From assembly GCA_014859835.1 (NCBI GenBank), contig JACZKW010000067.1:1-18848 (forward strand): a DNA stretch of 18,848 nt, given 5' to 3'. The position numbers and the translations under genes were made by a program. Of the stretch, positions 1 through 7,127 are shown piece after piece. Position 1 is the first letter of the stretch. The number at the start of each line of letters is the position of its first letter. The DNA is from UBA9653 sp014859835. GTDB lineage: Archaea > Thermoplasmatota > Thermoplasmata > UBA10834. Under the pieces are notes generated by a model. It was not told the origin of the DNA. It saw only the letters and a list, made by a program, of their open reading frames with translations, and did not search any database.

Positions 1-1
1 C

Positions 2-124
2 TCCCTGATGGCGGCTGATGAGGCCACGAGCCATAGGGATATCATGAACATCAAGGCCAGGATAACGGATTTCGAGGACAAGTTCAATCGCAGGATGCGC
101 GTGATAGAGGGCACGGAGGTGTGA
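2..124 (+). CDS. C-terminal end of an unidentified, probably coiled-coil protein (5' end outside window)
   Basis: An open frame enters from the left edge and ends at TGA 122-124. It encodes 40 residues rich in charged and helix-forming amino acids (stretches such as NIKARITDFEDKFNRRMRV), which suggests an amphipathic or coiled-coil helix. No catalytic motif is visible and the family cannot be identified from this fragment. The stop lies 4 bases before the ATG of the SPFH gene, and that gene's Shine-Dalgarno GGAGGTG (115-121) lies inside this frame, so the two are almost certainly co-transcribed and translationally linked. In Bacillus the related cluster starts with the coiled-coil protein PspA. 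Whether this fragment is PspA-like is a guess from context, not from sequence. Confidence 0.55.
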   Translation, partial: SLMAADEATSHRDIMNIKARITDFEDKFNRRMRVIEGTEV

Positions 125-128
125 GACC

Positions 129-1247
129 ATGAGTATCATAGGAGCGGCAACTTTCAAGTGGGAAGATGTGGACAAGCGTACGAACATAATGTACCGCATG
201 CCACGAAACATCAGATTCAACGACAACATAGTCGTCCGCGAAGACGAGGTCGCGGTGTTCTACAGGGACGGAAAGGCGCTGGCTTACATAGATAGACCGG
301 ACAGATACGCCCTTTCCTCGCTCAACGCGCCTATTGTCGGAGCCATCGTGAAATTCCTTTCGGGCGTCCAGCAACAGGCTGAAGTCATATACCTCCAGAA
401 GCGGGCGATCGATGGCAAGTTCGGCAGCAAGCAGCCATACCAGTTCAGGGACAAGGAGTTCGGCATGGTCAACCTGCGCGTGTTCGGGGAGTTCCGGTAC
501 AAGGTCGGATCACCAGCCAACTTCGTTAATGAGTTCGTCGGTACGCTCAACTATTCCGCGAGCGCGGAGATAGAGGAACGGATCAAGGAACAGATGGTCA
601 TACTGATCTACGATTCCATTGGCGACATGAAGAACGAGGGTATGGGGGTCGCGGACATGGCGAGCAACCTGACCAGCATCGAGCAGGTCGTCTTGTCAAG
701 GACGAAGGATCATTTCGACCTCTATGGTATCTCCATCGACAAGATATCCGGACTGTACATCTCTTTGCCAGAGGAAGTTCAGAAGGCGGTTGATACGCGT
801 GCTTCGATGCAGATACTGGGCACGAACTATGTCCAATACCAATCGGGACAGGCCATGCGTGAGGCTGCGTCGAATCCTGCTGGCGGTGCGGCTGCAGCAG
901 GCGTTGGAGTCGGGGCTGGGATCGGCATGGGATGGACCATGATGGATTCGATGCGACAACCATCAGCTGTGCCCGGGCAGCCGGCTCAGTCACAGTCGGT
1001 GCCTGCGGTCGCATGTCCGAAATGTGGCACTCAGAACCCGTCTACGGGCAAATTCTGCTCATCGTGTGGCGCGAAGCTTGGGGCTGCCACGGTCGCATGT
1101 CCGAAATGCAAGGCGGAGGTTCAAGAGACCTCCAAGTTCTGTCCGGAGTGCGGGGGCCAGATCGGAGGGAGCAAGAAATGTGCGTCCTGCGGTGCCGAAG
1201 TGCCTGTGAATGTCAAGTTCTGTCCTGAATGCGGGAAGGCGCCTTGA
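129..1247 (+). CDS. SPFH/band-7 domain protein with three C-terminal zinc ribbons (YdjI / 'virion core protein'-like)
   Basis: 372 aa. Residues about 25-235 read as an SPFH (stomatin/prohibitin-like) domain of the YdjI type: an N-terminal beta-rich part (RNIRFNDNIVVREDEVAVFY) followed by a helical part with EIEERIKEQM. Residues about 250-272 are a Gly/Ala-rich hydrophobic stretch that could contact membrane or act as a flexible linker. The C-terminus carries three zinc ribbons, with Cys at 296/299/310/313, 324/327/338/341 and 351/354/365/368. SPFH proteins form oligomeric scaffolds at membrane microdomains. In B. subtilis YdjI is recruited to the membrane by YdjG/YdjH and in turn recruits PspA (established for that species). 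The start is ATG 129, with GGAGGTG 115-121 placed 7 bases upstream. Three zinc-ribbon genes follow on the same strand, which supports a shared complex. Function in this organism is inferred. Confidence 0.85.
   Translation: MSIIGAATFKWEDVDKRTNIMYRMPRNIRFNDNIVVREDEVAVFYRDGKALAYIDRPDRYALSSLNAPIVGAIVKFLSGVQQQAEVIYLQKRAIDGKFGSKQPYQFRDKEFGMVNLRVFGEFRYKVGSPANFVNEFVGTLNYSASAEIEERIKEQMVILIYDSIGDMKNEGMGVADMASNLTSIEQVVLSRTKDHFDLYGISIDKISGLYISLPEEVQKAVDTRASMQILGTNYVQYQSGQAMREAASNPAGGAAAAGVGVGAGIGMGWTMMDSMRQPSAVPGQPAQSQSVPAVACPKCGTQNPSTGKFCSSCGAKLGAATVACPKCKAEVQETSKFCPECGGQIGGSKKCASCGAEVPVNVKFCPECGKAP
1007..1231 (+). repeat. Internal zinc-ribbon module repeat in the SPFH gene
   Basis: The 18-base string GGTCGCATGTCCGAAATG occurs exactly at 1007-1024 and again at 1091-1108, an 84-base (28-codon) offset that keeps frame. 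The second halves of modules two and three share CAAGTTCTGTCC followed by a near-identical run (near 1134 and 1214). The coding sequence therefore shows tandem duplication of one zinc-ribbon module, recent enough that DNA identity survives in places. Confidence 0.7.
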
Positions 1248-1292
1248 ATCGAACAGCATGATTGAGGTCTAGATGAGTTTGGGGATGGGAAA

Positions 1293-2036
1293 TTGGCATC
1301 AATAAAATGTCCGAAGTGCGCAGCGCCCGTGACGTTCGACGCTGAATCCAAGTTCGTGAAATGTTCGTACTGCACCTCGCAGATATACATCGACAGAAGC
1401 GGAGCGGGGTTCTACTACGCCCTTCCATATGCAGTCAGCGAAACTAGCGCTGTCGGCATGTTCAGACGCTGGGCGGCCGGGTCGACGAAGGCCAAGGACC
1501 TCGATAAGAATGCTCAGATCGCAGGTGTGAAGAAGCAGTATTTCCCGGTCTACATGTTCAAGCGAGATATCAATGGCAAGGAGCAGGTCCTGGTCGAACC
1601 CGCTGGCTCGACCACACTGCCCGGCCTGCACAACCTGAAGGTGCCGGCTGGGGACCTCAAGATATATGACGATTCTTTCGATGTCGGCGGCGCCGAGTTG
1701 ATCAAACCCGATATCGAGATGCTCTCCTACATGGACACCCTCCCCGGAAAGCCCAAGGAACAGGCCCTGGTGTTCTTCCCGATCTGGAAGCTCGATTACG
1801 TGTTCAATCAGAAGCGGTACGAAGTCATCATCGATGGCTCTACGGGCGAAGTCTTCTCGGCAGAGTTCCCGACACGGAACTCGAGCGCATACGTCGCCGT
1901 CGCTGGGATCGGATTCGTCGCATTCGTCATCGAAGGTCTCCTCGCTGCGGCCTCTCTTCCCCTTGCACTGGGATTGATGGGGTTGACTGTTGTAGGTGTC
2001 TTCGCGAGCGCTTTGTTCGTGGCAAGGAGGATGTGA
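1293..2036 (+). CDS. Zinc-ribbon membrane protein (YdjG/YdjH-like), first paralogue
   Basis: 247 aa. An N-terminal zinc ribbon (C6, C9, C24, C27) resembles a TFIIB/replication-factor-type ribbon. A soluble domain follows with the motifs QYFPVYMFKRD (about 82-92) and FFPIWKLDY (about 161-169), then DGSTGEV (about 181-187). Residues about 199-243 are strongly hydrophobic and can form two membrane helices, ending in a positive RRM tail. The start is TTG 1293, preceded by a purine-rich GGGGATGGGA (1281-1290); the in-frame sequence offers no nearby ATG and the ribbon begins at once. The gene lies 45 bases after the SPFH gene, and its stop precedes the next gene by 4 bases. By analogy with Bacillus YdjG/YdjH it may anchor the SPFH protein to the membrane. 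This rests on context and architecture, not on a proven match. Confidence 0.75.
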   Translation: MASIKCPKCAAPVTFDAESKFVKCSYCTSQIYIDRSGAGFYYALPYAVSETSAVGMFRRWAAGSTKAKDLDKNAQIAGVKKQYFPVYMFKRDINGKEQVLVEPAGSTTLPGLHNLKVPAGDLKIYDDSFDVGGAELIKPDIEMLSYMDTLPGKPKEQALVFFPIWKLDYVFNQKRYEVIIDGSTGEVFSAEFPTRNSSAYVAVAGIGFVAFVIEGLLAAASLPLALGLMGLTVVGVFASALFVARRM

Positions 2037-2040
2037 TGAT

Positions 2041-3042
2041 ATGGCGGACATATCAGTAGGATTGAACTGCCCCGCATGTGGTGGAGCCATATCCGTCGAA
2101 GAGGGAGAGAGCACCGTCATCTGCCAATACTGCGATTCCACGCTCTACATCGAGGGGGACAAGGGCGTCTCAACGATCGCCTTCAGCAACAGGGTTGCGA
2201 AGGAGACCGCCATGAAGGCGACTCAGACCTGGTGGACCCGAGGCTTCAAGGCGAGGGATCTCAAGCACACTGGGCAAGTCACTGAAATATATCCGATATA
2301 TCTGCCGTTCTGGAGGGCATTGACCCGGGTGGCAGGCTGGGTCTGTGGATATGAGGAGCGGAGACATACCGATCAGAAGGGGAATGTCCGAGTGGAAAAG
2401 ATCCCTAAGGAAGTCATGGTGCTCCAGGATTACACCCTCTCAGAGATCGCATGCGACCCTGGCGATCTAGGCATCCGGACCCTGAAGAATTTCTCGGGTG
2501 AAACAGGGTTCGCGGATTTCGATATGATCCCTACATTCGAAGCAACTACTAGCAGAGACGACGCCGTCGTTCGCGCGAAGAACGACGCCCTGGCAAGAGC
2601 GAAGGCCGGTGTGCGAGTACCTCATGTGACCTTCCAGAAGCTGCATGTCATTCCGAAGCGTCTGTCGATGGTCTACTATCCCGTGTGGGTCGTCAGATAC
2701 AACTACAGGAATAGGATGTACATGTCCACGGTCGACGGCGTCACGGGCCAGATGATGTCCGGCCGCGCCCCTGGTGATCCCCTGTTCCAGAGCCTCGCGG
2801 TCACAGCAGGGACATCCTTGGGCGGCATAATCGCCGCGCTCGGGATCATCTTCTCGGGCGAGAGCGTCGAGATAGCTGCAGGCGGGCTCGTCGTCGGCAT
2901 CGGTCTGCTCTATGTCACATACAGATTCTTCCGGCACGGATCAGAGATAGTAGAAGGTGAGTTCAAAGAGAAGAAGGCCTCATCGAAGCAGACCCTTCGT
3001 GAGATCCAGAACATCGCCGAACAGCTACAGGGGAGGTACTGA
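2041..3042 (+). CDS. Zinc-ribbon membrane protein (YdjG/YdjH-like), second paralogue
   Basis: 333 aa. N-terminal zinc ribbon at C10, C13, C28, C31. The segment FKARDLKHTGQV (about 69-80) followed by IYLPFWRAL aligns with KAKDLDKNAQIAG and YFPVYMFK of the preceding protein, so the two are paralogues. A second copy of the aromatic motif, VYYPVWVVRYNY (about 211-222), is followed by VDGVTGQ (about 231-237). Residues about 249-271 and 277-297 are two predicted membrane helices, followed by a charged helical tail (EIVEGEFKEKK onward) that may be cytoplasmic. The start chosen is ATG 2041, with AAGGAGG at 2024-2030; a longer frame from 1996 would overlap the previous gene and lacks such a site. The arrangement of ribbon, soluble domain and two membrane helices fits a membrane anchor in a complex with the SPFH protein. 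Confidence 0.78.
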   Translation: MADISVGLNCPACGGAISVEEGESTVICQYCDSTLYIEGDKGVSTIAFSNRVAKETAMKATQTWWTRGFKARDLKHTGQVTEIYPIYLPFWRALTRVAGWVCGYEERRHTDQKGNVRVEKIPKEVMVLQDYTLSEIACDPGDLGIRTLKNFSGETGFADFDMIPTFEATTSRDDAVVRAKNDALARAKAGVRVPHVTFQKLHVIPKRLSMVYYPVWVVRYNYRNRMYMSTVDGVTGQMMSGRAPGDPLFQSLAVTAGTSLGGIIAALGIIFSGESVEIAAGGLVVGIGLLYVTYRFFRHGSEIVEGEFKEKKASSKQTLREIQNIAEQLQGRY

Positions 3043-3043
3043 G

Positions 3044-3631
3044 ATGAATGTGATCCAAGTGGCATGTCCGTCCTGCAACACACCGATATACTCCAAGGTA
3101 CGGGACCGACTGTTCTACTGCAACCGATGCAACACTATTCATGTCCGGGACGGAGGGATCGAGAAACTAGATTTCGAGGTCGCCGAGTTCAATCCATCCG
3201 CTCAGGGAGAGAAGGTGTATCTGCCGTTCTGGAGGATGTATTGCTCATTCACCATACATTCGAAGAGCGTCGAGGGTGGACATATATCCAGACTCGCCTC
3301 CTGGCTTCGCGGAGGAGGGGATAGCGGCAGCCTCTTCATATATGTGCCCGCGACGGAGATGGACACCGCCACGTTCAAGTATTATTCGACTTTGCTCACC
3401 GCGAACCCGCCGAGATACAACACGAGGTTGAACTTCGGGGATGTTCGGCGCATGCCTGCGGTAATGAAAAGAGATGAAGCAGTTGAGTTGGCCGATTTCG
3501 TGATCGTAACAATGGAAGCTGAGAAGCCCGGCATACTCCAGAGGCTGGATTACTCGTTGACCGTGAACGATTCCAAGGTCGTCTACCTGCCGTTCGTACT
3601 CTCACAGTCCGGTATGGCGCCCGCATTCTGA
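3044..3631 (+). CDS. Soluble zinc-ribbon protein, third and shortened paralogue
   Basis: 195 aa. N-terminal zinc ribbon at C8, C11, C26, C29 (ACPSCNTP and FYCNRCN). The family motif appears as KVYLPFWRMY (about 57-66) and again, decayed, as VVYLPFVL (about 179-186) near the C-terminus. Unlike its two upstream relatives it has no C-terminal membrane helices, so it is probably cytoplasmic or a peripheral partner. The start is ATG 3044, overlapped by GGGAGG (3031-3036), with the previous stop at 3040-3042, giving one intervening base. A longer frame opening at 2957 would overlap the preceding gene and is rejected. It ends the (+) cluster; the next gene converges from the other strand 5 bases away. 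Function unknown. Confidence 0.72.
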   Translation: MNVIQVACPSCNTPIYSKVRDRLFYCNRCNTIHVRDGGIEKLDFEVAEFNPSAQGEKVYLPFWRMYCSFTIHSKSVEGGHISRLASWLRGGGDSGSLFIYVPATEMDTATFKYYSTLLTANPPRYNTRLNFGDVRRMPAVMKRDEAVELADFVIVTMEAEKPGILQRLDYSLTVNDSKVVYLPFVLSQSGMAPAF

Positions 3632-3636
3632 GCGGT

Positions 3637-4365
3637 TCAATCACTGAGTTTCCGCGGACGTCCTGCGAGGAATCCCTTGATTATATCAGCGTGATCGAAG
3701 GCCATCTCGGGTAGATGGTCTATATCGACCCACTCAGCCGCGCTAGCGTCGTCCCCGGCTCTGACGGTCCCCTTCTTCGCACGAAGATGGTATACCGCTG
3801 TCACGAAATGCCCACGAGGATCCCTATCCGGTGAGGAATAGATGCCGACAAGGTCCACGATCTCCGTCACGAGGCCGGTCTCCTCCCGCACTTCACGGAC
3901 AACGCAATCTTCAAGTCTCTCCCCATGATTCAAGAAACCGCCAGGGAGCGCGTGGTATCCCATGAATGGGTCGTTCTTTCGCTTGATCAGCAGGATCTTG
4001 CCATCCCGGATAACGATCCCGTCTGCGGTCACGGACGGTTTCTTCCAATTGTTCTCGAACTGGCTTCTCAAGTGGGCGGACCTGTTCTCGTATTCTCTGA
4101 GTACCGCCTCCCCGAGTTTGCTGAGTTCCGTCTCGCCCCCATGACTGCCTCCACGGGTCGAAGCCACGACATTCCCTCCAGCGTTCTCGGATATCCTGTG
4201 TATTATGCCCCATGCATGACGATACGACATCTCCATCTCCTTGGCGGCTTTCGAGAGTGATTTAGTATCCTTGATGATCCTCAGGAGCTTGGCCCGGCCG
4301 TCGCTGATTATGAACCTGTCATCACGAACCAGCCAGAACTTCAATCTAAGGTCGTACACGATCAT
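3637..4365 (-). CDS. ModE-like winged-helix domain fused to a Nudix hydrolase (ADP-ribose pyrophosphatase type)
   Basis: 242 aa. Residues 1 to about 95 match the DNA-binding domain of ModE: LRLKFWL, then SLSKAAKEMEMSYRHAWGII (36-55), then STRGGSHGGETELSKLGEAV (69-88). No molybdate-binding TOBE domain follows. Residues about 110-240 form a Nudix domain with a complete box, G143-x5-E149-x7-R157-E158-V-x-E161-E162-x-G164-L165. The downstream SSPDRDPRGH (177-186) resembles archaeal ADP-ribose pyrophosphatases, which carry a proline about 15 residues after the box. The protein could hydrolyse ADP-ribose, or use the Nudix fold as a sensor as NrtR regulators do, though NrtR has its winged helix C-terminal. 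ATG 4365 lies 13 bases after the hutU stop with GGAGAGGT just upstream, so it is co-transcribed with hutU. Domain calls are secure; the regulatory role is inferred. Confidence 0.85.
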   Translation of the reverse strand: MIVYDLRLKFWLVRDDRFIISDGRAKLLRIIKDTKSLSKAAKEMEMSYRHAWGIIHRISENAGGNVVASTRGGSHGGETELSKLGEAVLREYENRSAHLRSQFENNWKKPSVTADGIVIRDGKILLIKRKNDPFMGYHALPGGFLNHGERLEDCVVREVREETGLVTEIVDLVGIYSSPDRDPRGHFVTAVYHLRAKKGTVRAGDDASAAEWVDIDHLPEMAFDHADIIKGFLAGRPRKLSD

Positions 4366-4378
4366 ACCTCTCCAGACA

Positions 4379-6019
4379 TCACTTCATCATCGGTATCTTG
4401 ATTTTACACTTCTTTGCGATCCTGATGGCTTCCGGGTATCCAGCATCCGCGTGCCTGATGACACCCATACCAGGGTCTGCAGTCAACACCCGCTCGATCT
4501 TCGCCTCAGCCTCTTTGGACCCATCAGCTATCACGAGCAATCCTGCGTGTGTGGAGTAGCCGATCCCCACACCACCTCCGTTGTGAATGGCAATCAGGTC
4601 CGCACCGGCGGAGGCGTTCAGGAGGGCGTTCAGGAACGGCCAATCGGCAATAGCATCGCTGCCGTCCTTCATGCCTTCGGTCTCTCGGTTCGGGGATGCG
4701 ACCGAACCGCAATCGAGATGGTCTCTGGTTATGACGATCGGTCCTGACAGTTCCCCGGAGCCTACCATCCTGTTTATTATCTTGCCGAAGCGCGCCCTCT
4801 CCCCATATCCGAGCCAGCAGACTCTTGCAGGCAATCCCTCGAAGGGCACCTTGTCCTCTGCGAGCTTGATCCAGTTGACGAGCTGCTTGTTCTCCTTGAA
4901 CTCCTTCATGACGACCTTGTCCGTCTTGAGTATGTCCTCGGGGTCTCCGCTCACCGCGACCCATCTGAACGGCCCTCTGCCCTCGCAGAACATTGGTCGT
5001 ATGTAAAGGGGGACGAATCCTTTGAAATCAAAGGCGTTGTCCACGCCAGCTCTCTTGGCTTGAGCCCGGATATTGTTACCGTAATCGAACACTATCGCCC
5101 CTTTCTCCATGAATCCGAGCATCGCTCTGACATGGACTCCCATGCTATCCAGGGCCCGCTTGATATACTCCTCGGGGTCGTTCTTCCTCAGCTTCGTAGC
5201 CTGTTGTACGTTCAGTCCGCTCGGTATGTAACCCCCCAGTTCGTCATGGGCGGAGGTTTGGTCCGTCACGACATCCGGGATGATTCCCGACTCCAGCAAG
5301 GTCGGGTGCGTCTCAGCGCAGTTCCCGAGCAGCCCTATCGAGAGGGGTTTCTTTCGCTTCTTCGCATCGAGAGCCATTTCGACCGCATCGTCCATGTCCT
5401 CGACCAGTGTATCGCAATATCCGGTCTTCACCCTCCGCGCTATCCTTTTTCGGTCGCACTCGACCGCGATACATACGCCGCCGTTCATGGTGATGGCGAG
5501 AGGTTGTGCCCCTCCCATTCCGCCAAGGCCACCTGTCAGGACGAGCCGCCCCTTCAGGCCATCTCTGAAATTCTTCTTGGCACATTCGGCGAATGTCTCG
5601 TAGGTGCCTTGGAGGATGCCCTGCGTACCGATGTACGCCCATCCACCTGCAGTCATCTGGCCATACATGATGAGCCCTTTTGCCTCCAGCTTGTGGAACT
5701 CCTCCCAAGTGGACCATCGGGGTACGAGATGGGCGTTTGCGATGAGCACCCTGGGAGCCAGCTCATGCGTTCTGAAGACTCCGACAGGTTTCCCTGACTG
5801 GACGAGCATGGTCTCATCGCCTTCCAGTTCCTTCAAGGTGCGGACTATGGCGTCGTAGCAGTCCCAGTTCCGGGCGGCCTTCCCAGTGCCTCCGTATATG
5901 ATGAGGTCCTCGGGCTTCTCGGCGTTCTCCAGATTGTTCTTGAGCATCCGAAGTATGGCCTCCTGTCTCCATCCCTTGCAGACTCTGCTATTCCCACGTC
6001 TGGCCTTCACCTTGGTCAT
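4379..6019 (-). CDS. hutU: Urocanate hydratase (urocanase)
   Basis: 546 aa, the normal length for the family. It catalyses the second step of histidine degradation, converting urocanate to imidazolonepropionate with tightly bound NAD+ acting as electrophile, in the cytoplasm. Conserved segments include IYGGTGKAARNW (41-52), QSGKPVGVFRTH (74-85), GQMTAGGWAYIGTQGI (120-135), the nucleotide-binding GGLGGMGGAQP (163-173), DQTSAHDE (253-260), and ARVCWLGYGER (398-408), whose C401 corresponds to the active-site cysteine (C410 in Pseudomonas putida). DHLDCGSVASPNRETEGMKD (433-452) and IHNGGGVGIGYS (478-489) complete the signature. The other histidine-degradation genes (hutH, hutI, formiminotransferase) are not in the window. 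Its only operon partner here is the ModE-Nudix gene. The start ATG 6019 lacks a strong ribosome-binding site but has a box A-like element about 32 bases upstream, suggesting a leaderless or short-leader message. Confidence 0.97.
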   Translation of the reverse strand: MTKVKARRGNSRVCKGWRQEAILRMLKNNLENAEKPEDLIIYGGTGKAARNWDCYDAIVRTLKELEGDETMLVQSGKPVGVFRTHELAPRVLIANAHLVPRWSTWEEFHKLEAKGLIMYGQMTAGGWAYIGTQGILQGTYETFAECAKKNFRDGLKGRLVLTGGLGGMGGAQPLAITMNGGVCIAVECDRKRIARRVKTGYCDTLVEDMDDAVEMALDAKKRKKPLSIGLLGNCAETHPTLLESGIIPDVVTDQTSAHDELGGYIPSGLNVQQATKLRKNDPEEYIKRALDSMGVHVRAMLGFMEKGAIVFDYGNNIRAQAKRAGVDNAFDFKGFVPLYIRPMFCEGRGPFRWVAVSGDPEDILKTDKVVMKEFKENKQLVNWIKLAEDKVPFEGLPARVCWLGYGERARFGKIINRMVGSGELSGPIVITRDHLDCGSVASPNRETEGMKDGSDAIADWPFLNALLNASAGADLIAIHNGGGVGIGYSTHAGLLVIADGSKEAEAKIERVLTADPGMGVIRHADAGYPEAIRIAKKCKIKIPMMK

Positions 6020-6046
6020 CTCACTCGTCTACTACAGACCTTTTCA

Positions 6047-6056
6047 CTGATAATAG
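6047..6056 (-). promoter_or_regulatory. Candidate box A for hutU
   Basis: On the minus strand CTATTATCAG lies about 32 bases upstream of the hutU ATG. That spacing fits an archaeal TATA-type element with transcription starting at or just before the start codon. No Shine-Dalgarno sequence is seen before this ATG, which agrees. Based on spacing and AT content only. Confidence 0.4.
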
Positions 6057-6079
6057 GCTTTTCTAGCATCGATGGCAGG

Positions 6080-6089
6080 CTTTATCATA
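6080..6089 (+). promoter_or_regulatory. Candidate box A for nog1
   Basis: CTTTATCATA is centred about 31 bases before ATG 6116 in otherwise GC-rich sequence, and no ribosome-binding site is evident before the ATG. A leaderless or nearly leaderless transcript is likely. Together with the hutU element on the other strand it makes a compact divergent promoter in a 96-base gap. Confidence 0.4.
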
Positions 6090-6115
6090 GAGGCCGTGTA
6101 TGCGAGCCGTCGAAG

Positions 6116-7090
6116 ATGTTCAAAATACCCACGGTCCTCACGGCGGACGAGATACTGGACAAGGCCTTCAAGAAGGCTGCCAAGGTCGATCTCAGCAGCG
6201 TAACCAAGCTGGAGACCGTGAGGGAGATCAACATAGCCAAGCTCAAGAGTTCCAGCGACACTATCGTGAGCACTATGGGGAGATATGTCAAGGCGTTCCC
6301 CAGCATCGAGCGGCTGAGCCCGTTCTATAACCAATTGATCGATGTGACAATTGGCAAGGACCAGCTGAGGAAATCTCTGGGCGCTATCGACTGGAGCAGG
6401 GGCCAGGTGGCTAGGATATCCAAGGATGCGGTCCGAAGAGTGGTAGTCGCGAGAAAGATGGGAGAGATCGACGAGATCCGAAGGGGCGCATATGGCAGGA
6501 TATCATCGGTCGTCAAGCAGGTCGGCAAGGATCTGAAGTTCCTCGCCAATGCCAGAAATATCATTCGGAAGTTCCCGACGATAGAGCCCGCGGTGCCCAC
6601 CATCGTGATCGCAGGCGCTCCGAACGTGGGGAAGAGCCAGCTCATAGGCCGGATATCGACCGCCAAGCCGAGAGTGGCCGTGTATCCGTTCACCACCCAG
6701 GAGGTGTCTGTCGGCACCTTCGAGAGGCGTTATATCAGATATCAGGTCATAGACACCCCTGGTCTGCTCGACCGTCCTCTCAACGAGAGGAATCCGATTG
6801 AGCTCAGGGCTGTGCTCGCGCTGAAGTATCTTGCAGACGTGATAGTCTTCATAATGGATCCCTCCGAGACTTGTGGATACCGTGTCGACGAGCAGGAGCG
6901 CATACTCGAGAGCATCAGGTCCGAGTTCGGGGACATACCTATCATCCTCGCGGAGAACAAATCCGATGTCCTCGTCACCGAGACCGATCGTCCAAAGATA
7001 TCCGCTGAGACAGGCGAGGGTGTGCCTGAACTGGTTGATTCGATTCTGGATGAATTAAAGAAAAGAAGTGGTTTAGAAGAGGGGTCCTGA
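6116..7090 (+). CDS. Nog1-type GTP-binding protein (ribosome biogenesis GTPase)
   Basis: 324 aa, typical for archaeal Nog1 (Obg-related TRAFAC GTPase), which lacks the long eukaryotic C-terminal extension. Residues 1 to about 155 match the helical Nog1 N-terminal domain. The G domain then shows G1 GAPNVGKS (167-174), a G2-region YPFTTQEVSVG (190-200), G3 DTPG (213-216), the family hallmark MDPSETCGY (247-255), G4 NKSD (281-284) and G5 SAET (296-299). Eukaryotic Nog1 acts in 60S subunit maturation; archaeal members are presumed to act in large-subunit assembly. The start ATG 6116 follows a box A-like element. The gene stands alone, diverging from hutU and converging on the ATP-cone gene with a 37-base gap. 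Confidence 0.94.
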   Translation: MFKIPTVLTADEILDKAFKKAAKVDLSSVTKLETVREINIAKLKSSSDTIVSTMGRYVKAFPSIERLSPFYNQLIDVTIGKDQLRKSLGAIDWSRGQVARISKDAVRRVVVARKMGEIDEIRRGAYGRISSVVKQVGKDLKFLANARNIIRKFPTIEPAVPTIVIAGAPNVGKSQLIGRISTAKPRVAVYPFTTQEVSVGTFERRYIRYQVIDTPGLLDRPLNERNPIELRAVLALKYLADVIVFIMDPSETCGYRVDEQERILESIRSEFGDIPIILAENKSDVLVTETDRPKISAETGEGVPELVDSILDELKKRSGLEEGS

Positions 7091-7127
7091 CGGACACCTC
7101 GATCTTGGAGGACTTTCATCCTAGCGT

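Noticed and set aside
1299..2141. 280-codon minus-strand frame opposite the first zinc-ribbon gene
   Set aside because: It spans the boundary of two well-supported plus-strand genes with ribbons and ribosome-binding sites, and its translation is low in hydrophobic pattern and lacks motifs.
4241..4747. 168-codon plus-strand frame bridging the Nudix gene and hutU
   Set aside because: It runs antisense across the hutU stop and Nudix start, both clearly conserved; nothing recognisable in the translation.
5060..5797. 245-codon open frame on the plus strand inside hutU
   Set aside because: Antisense shadow of a fully conserved urocanase; its translation has no recognisable domain and a high-GC genome makes such frames common.
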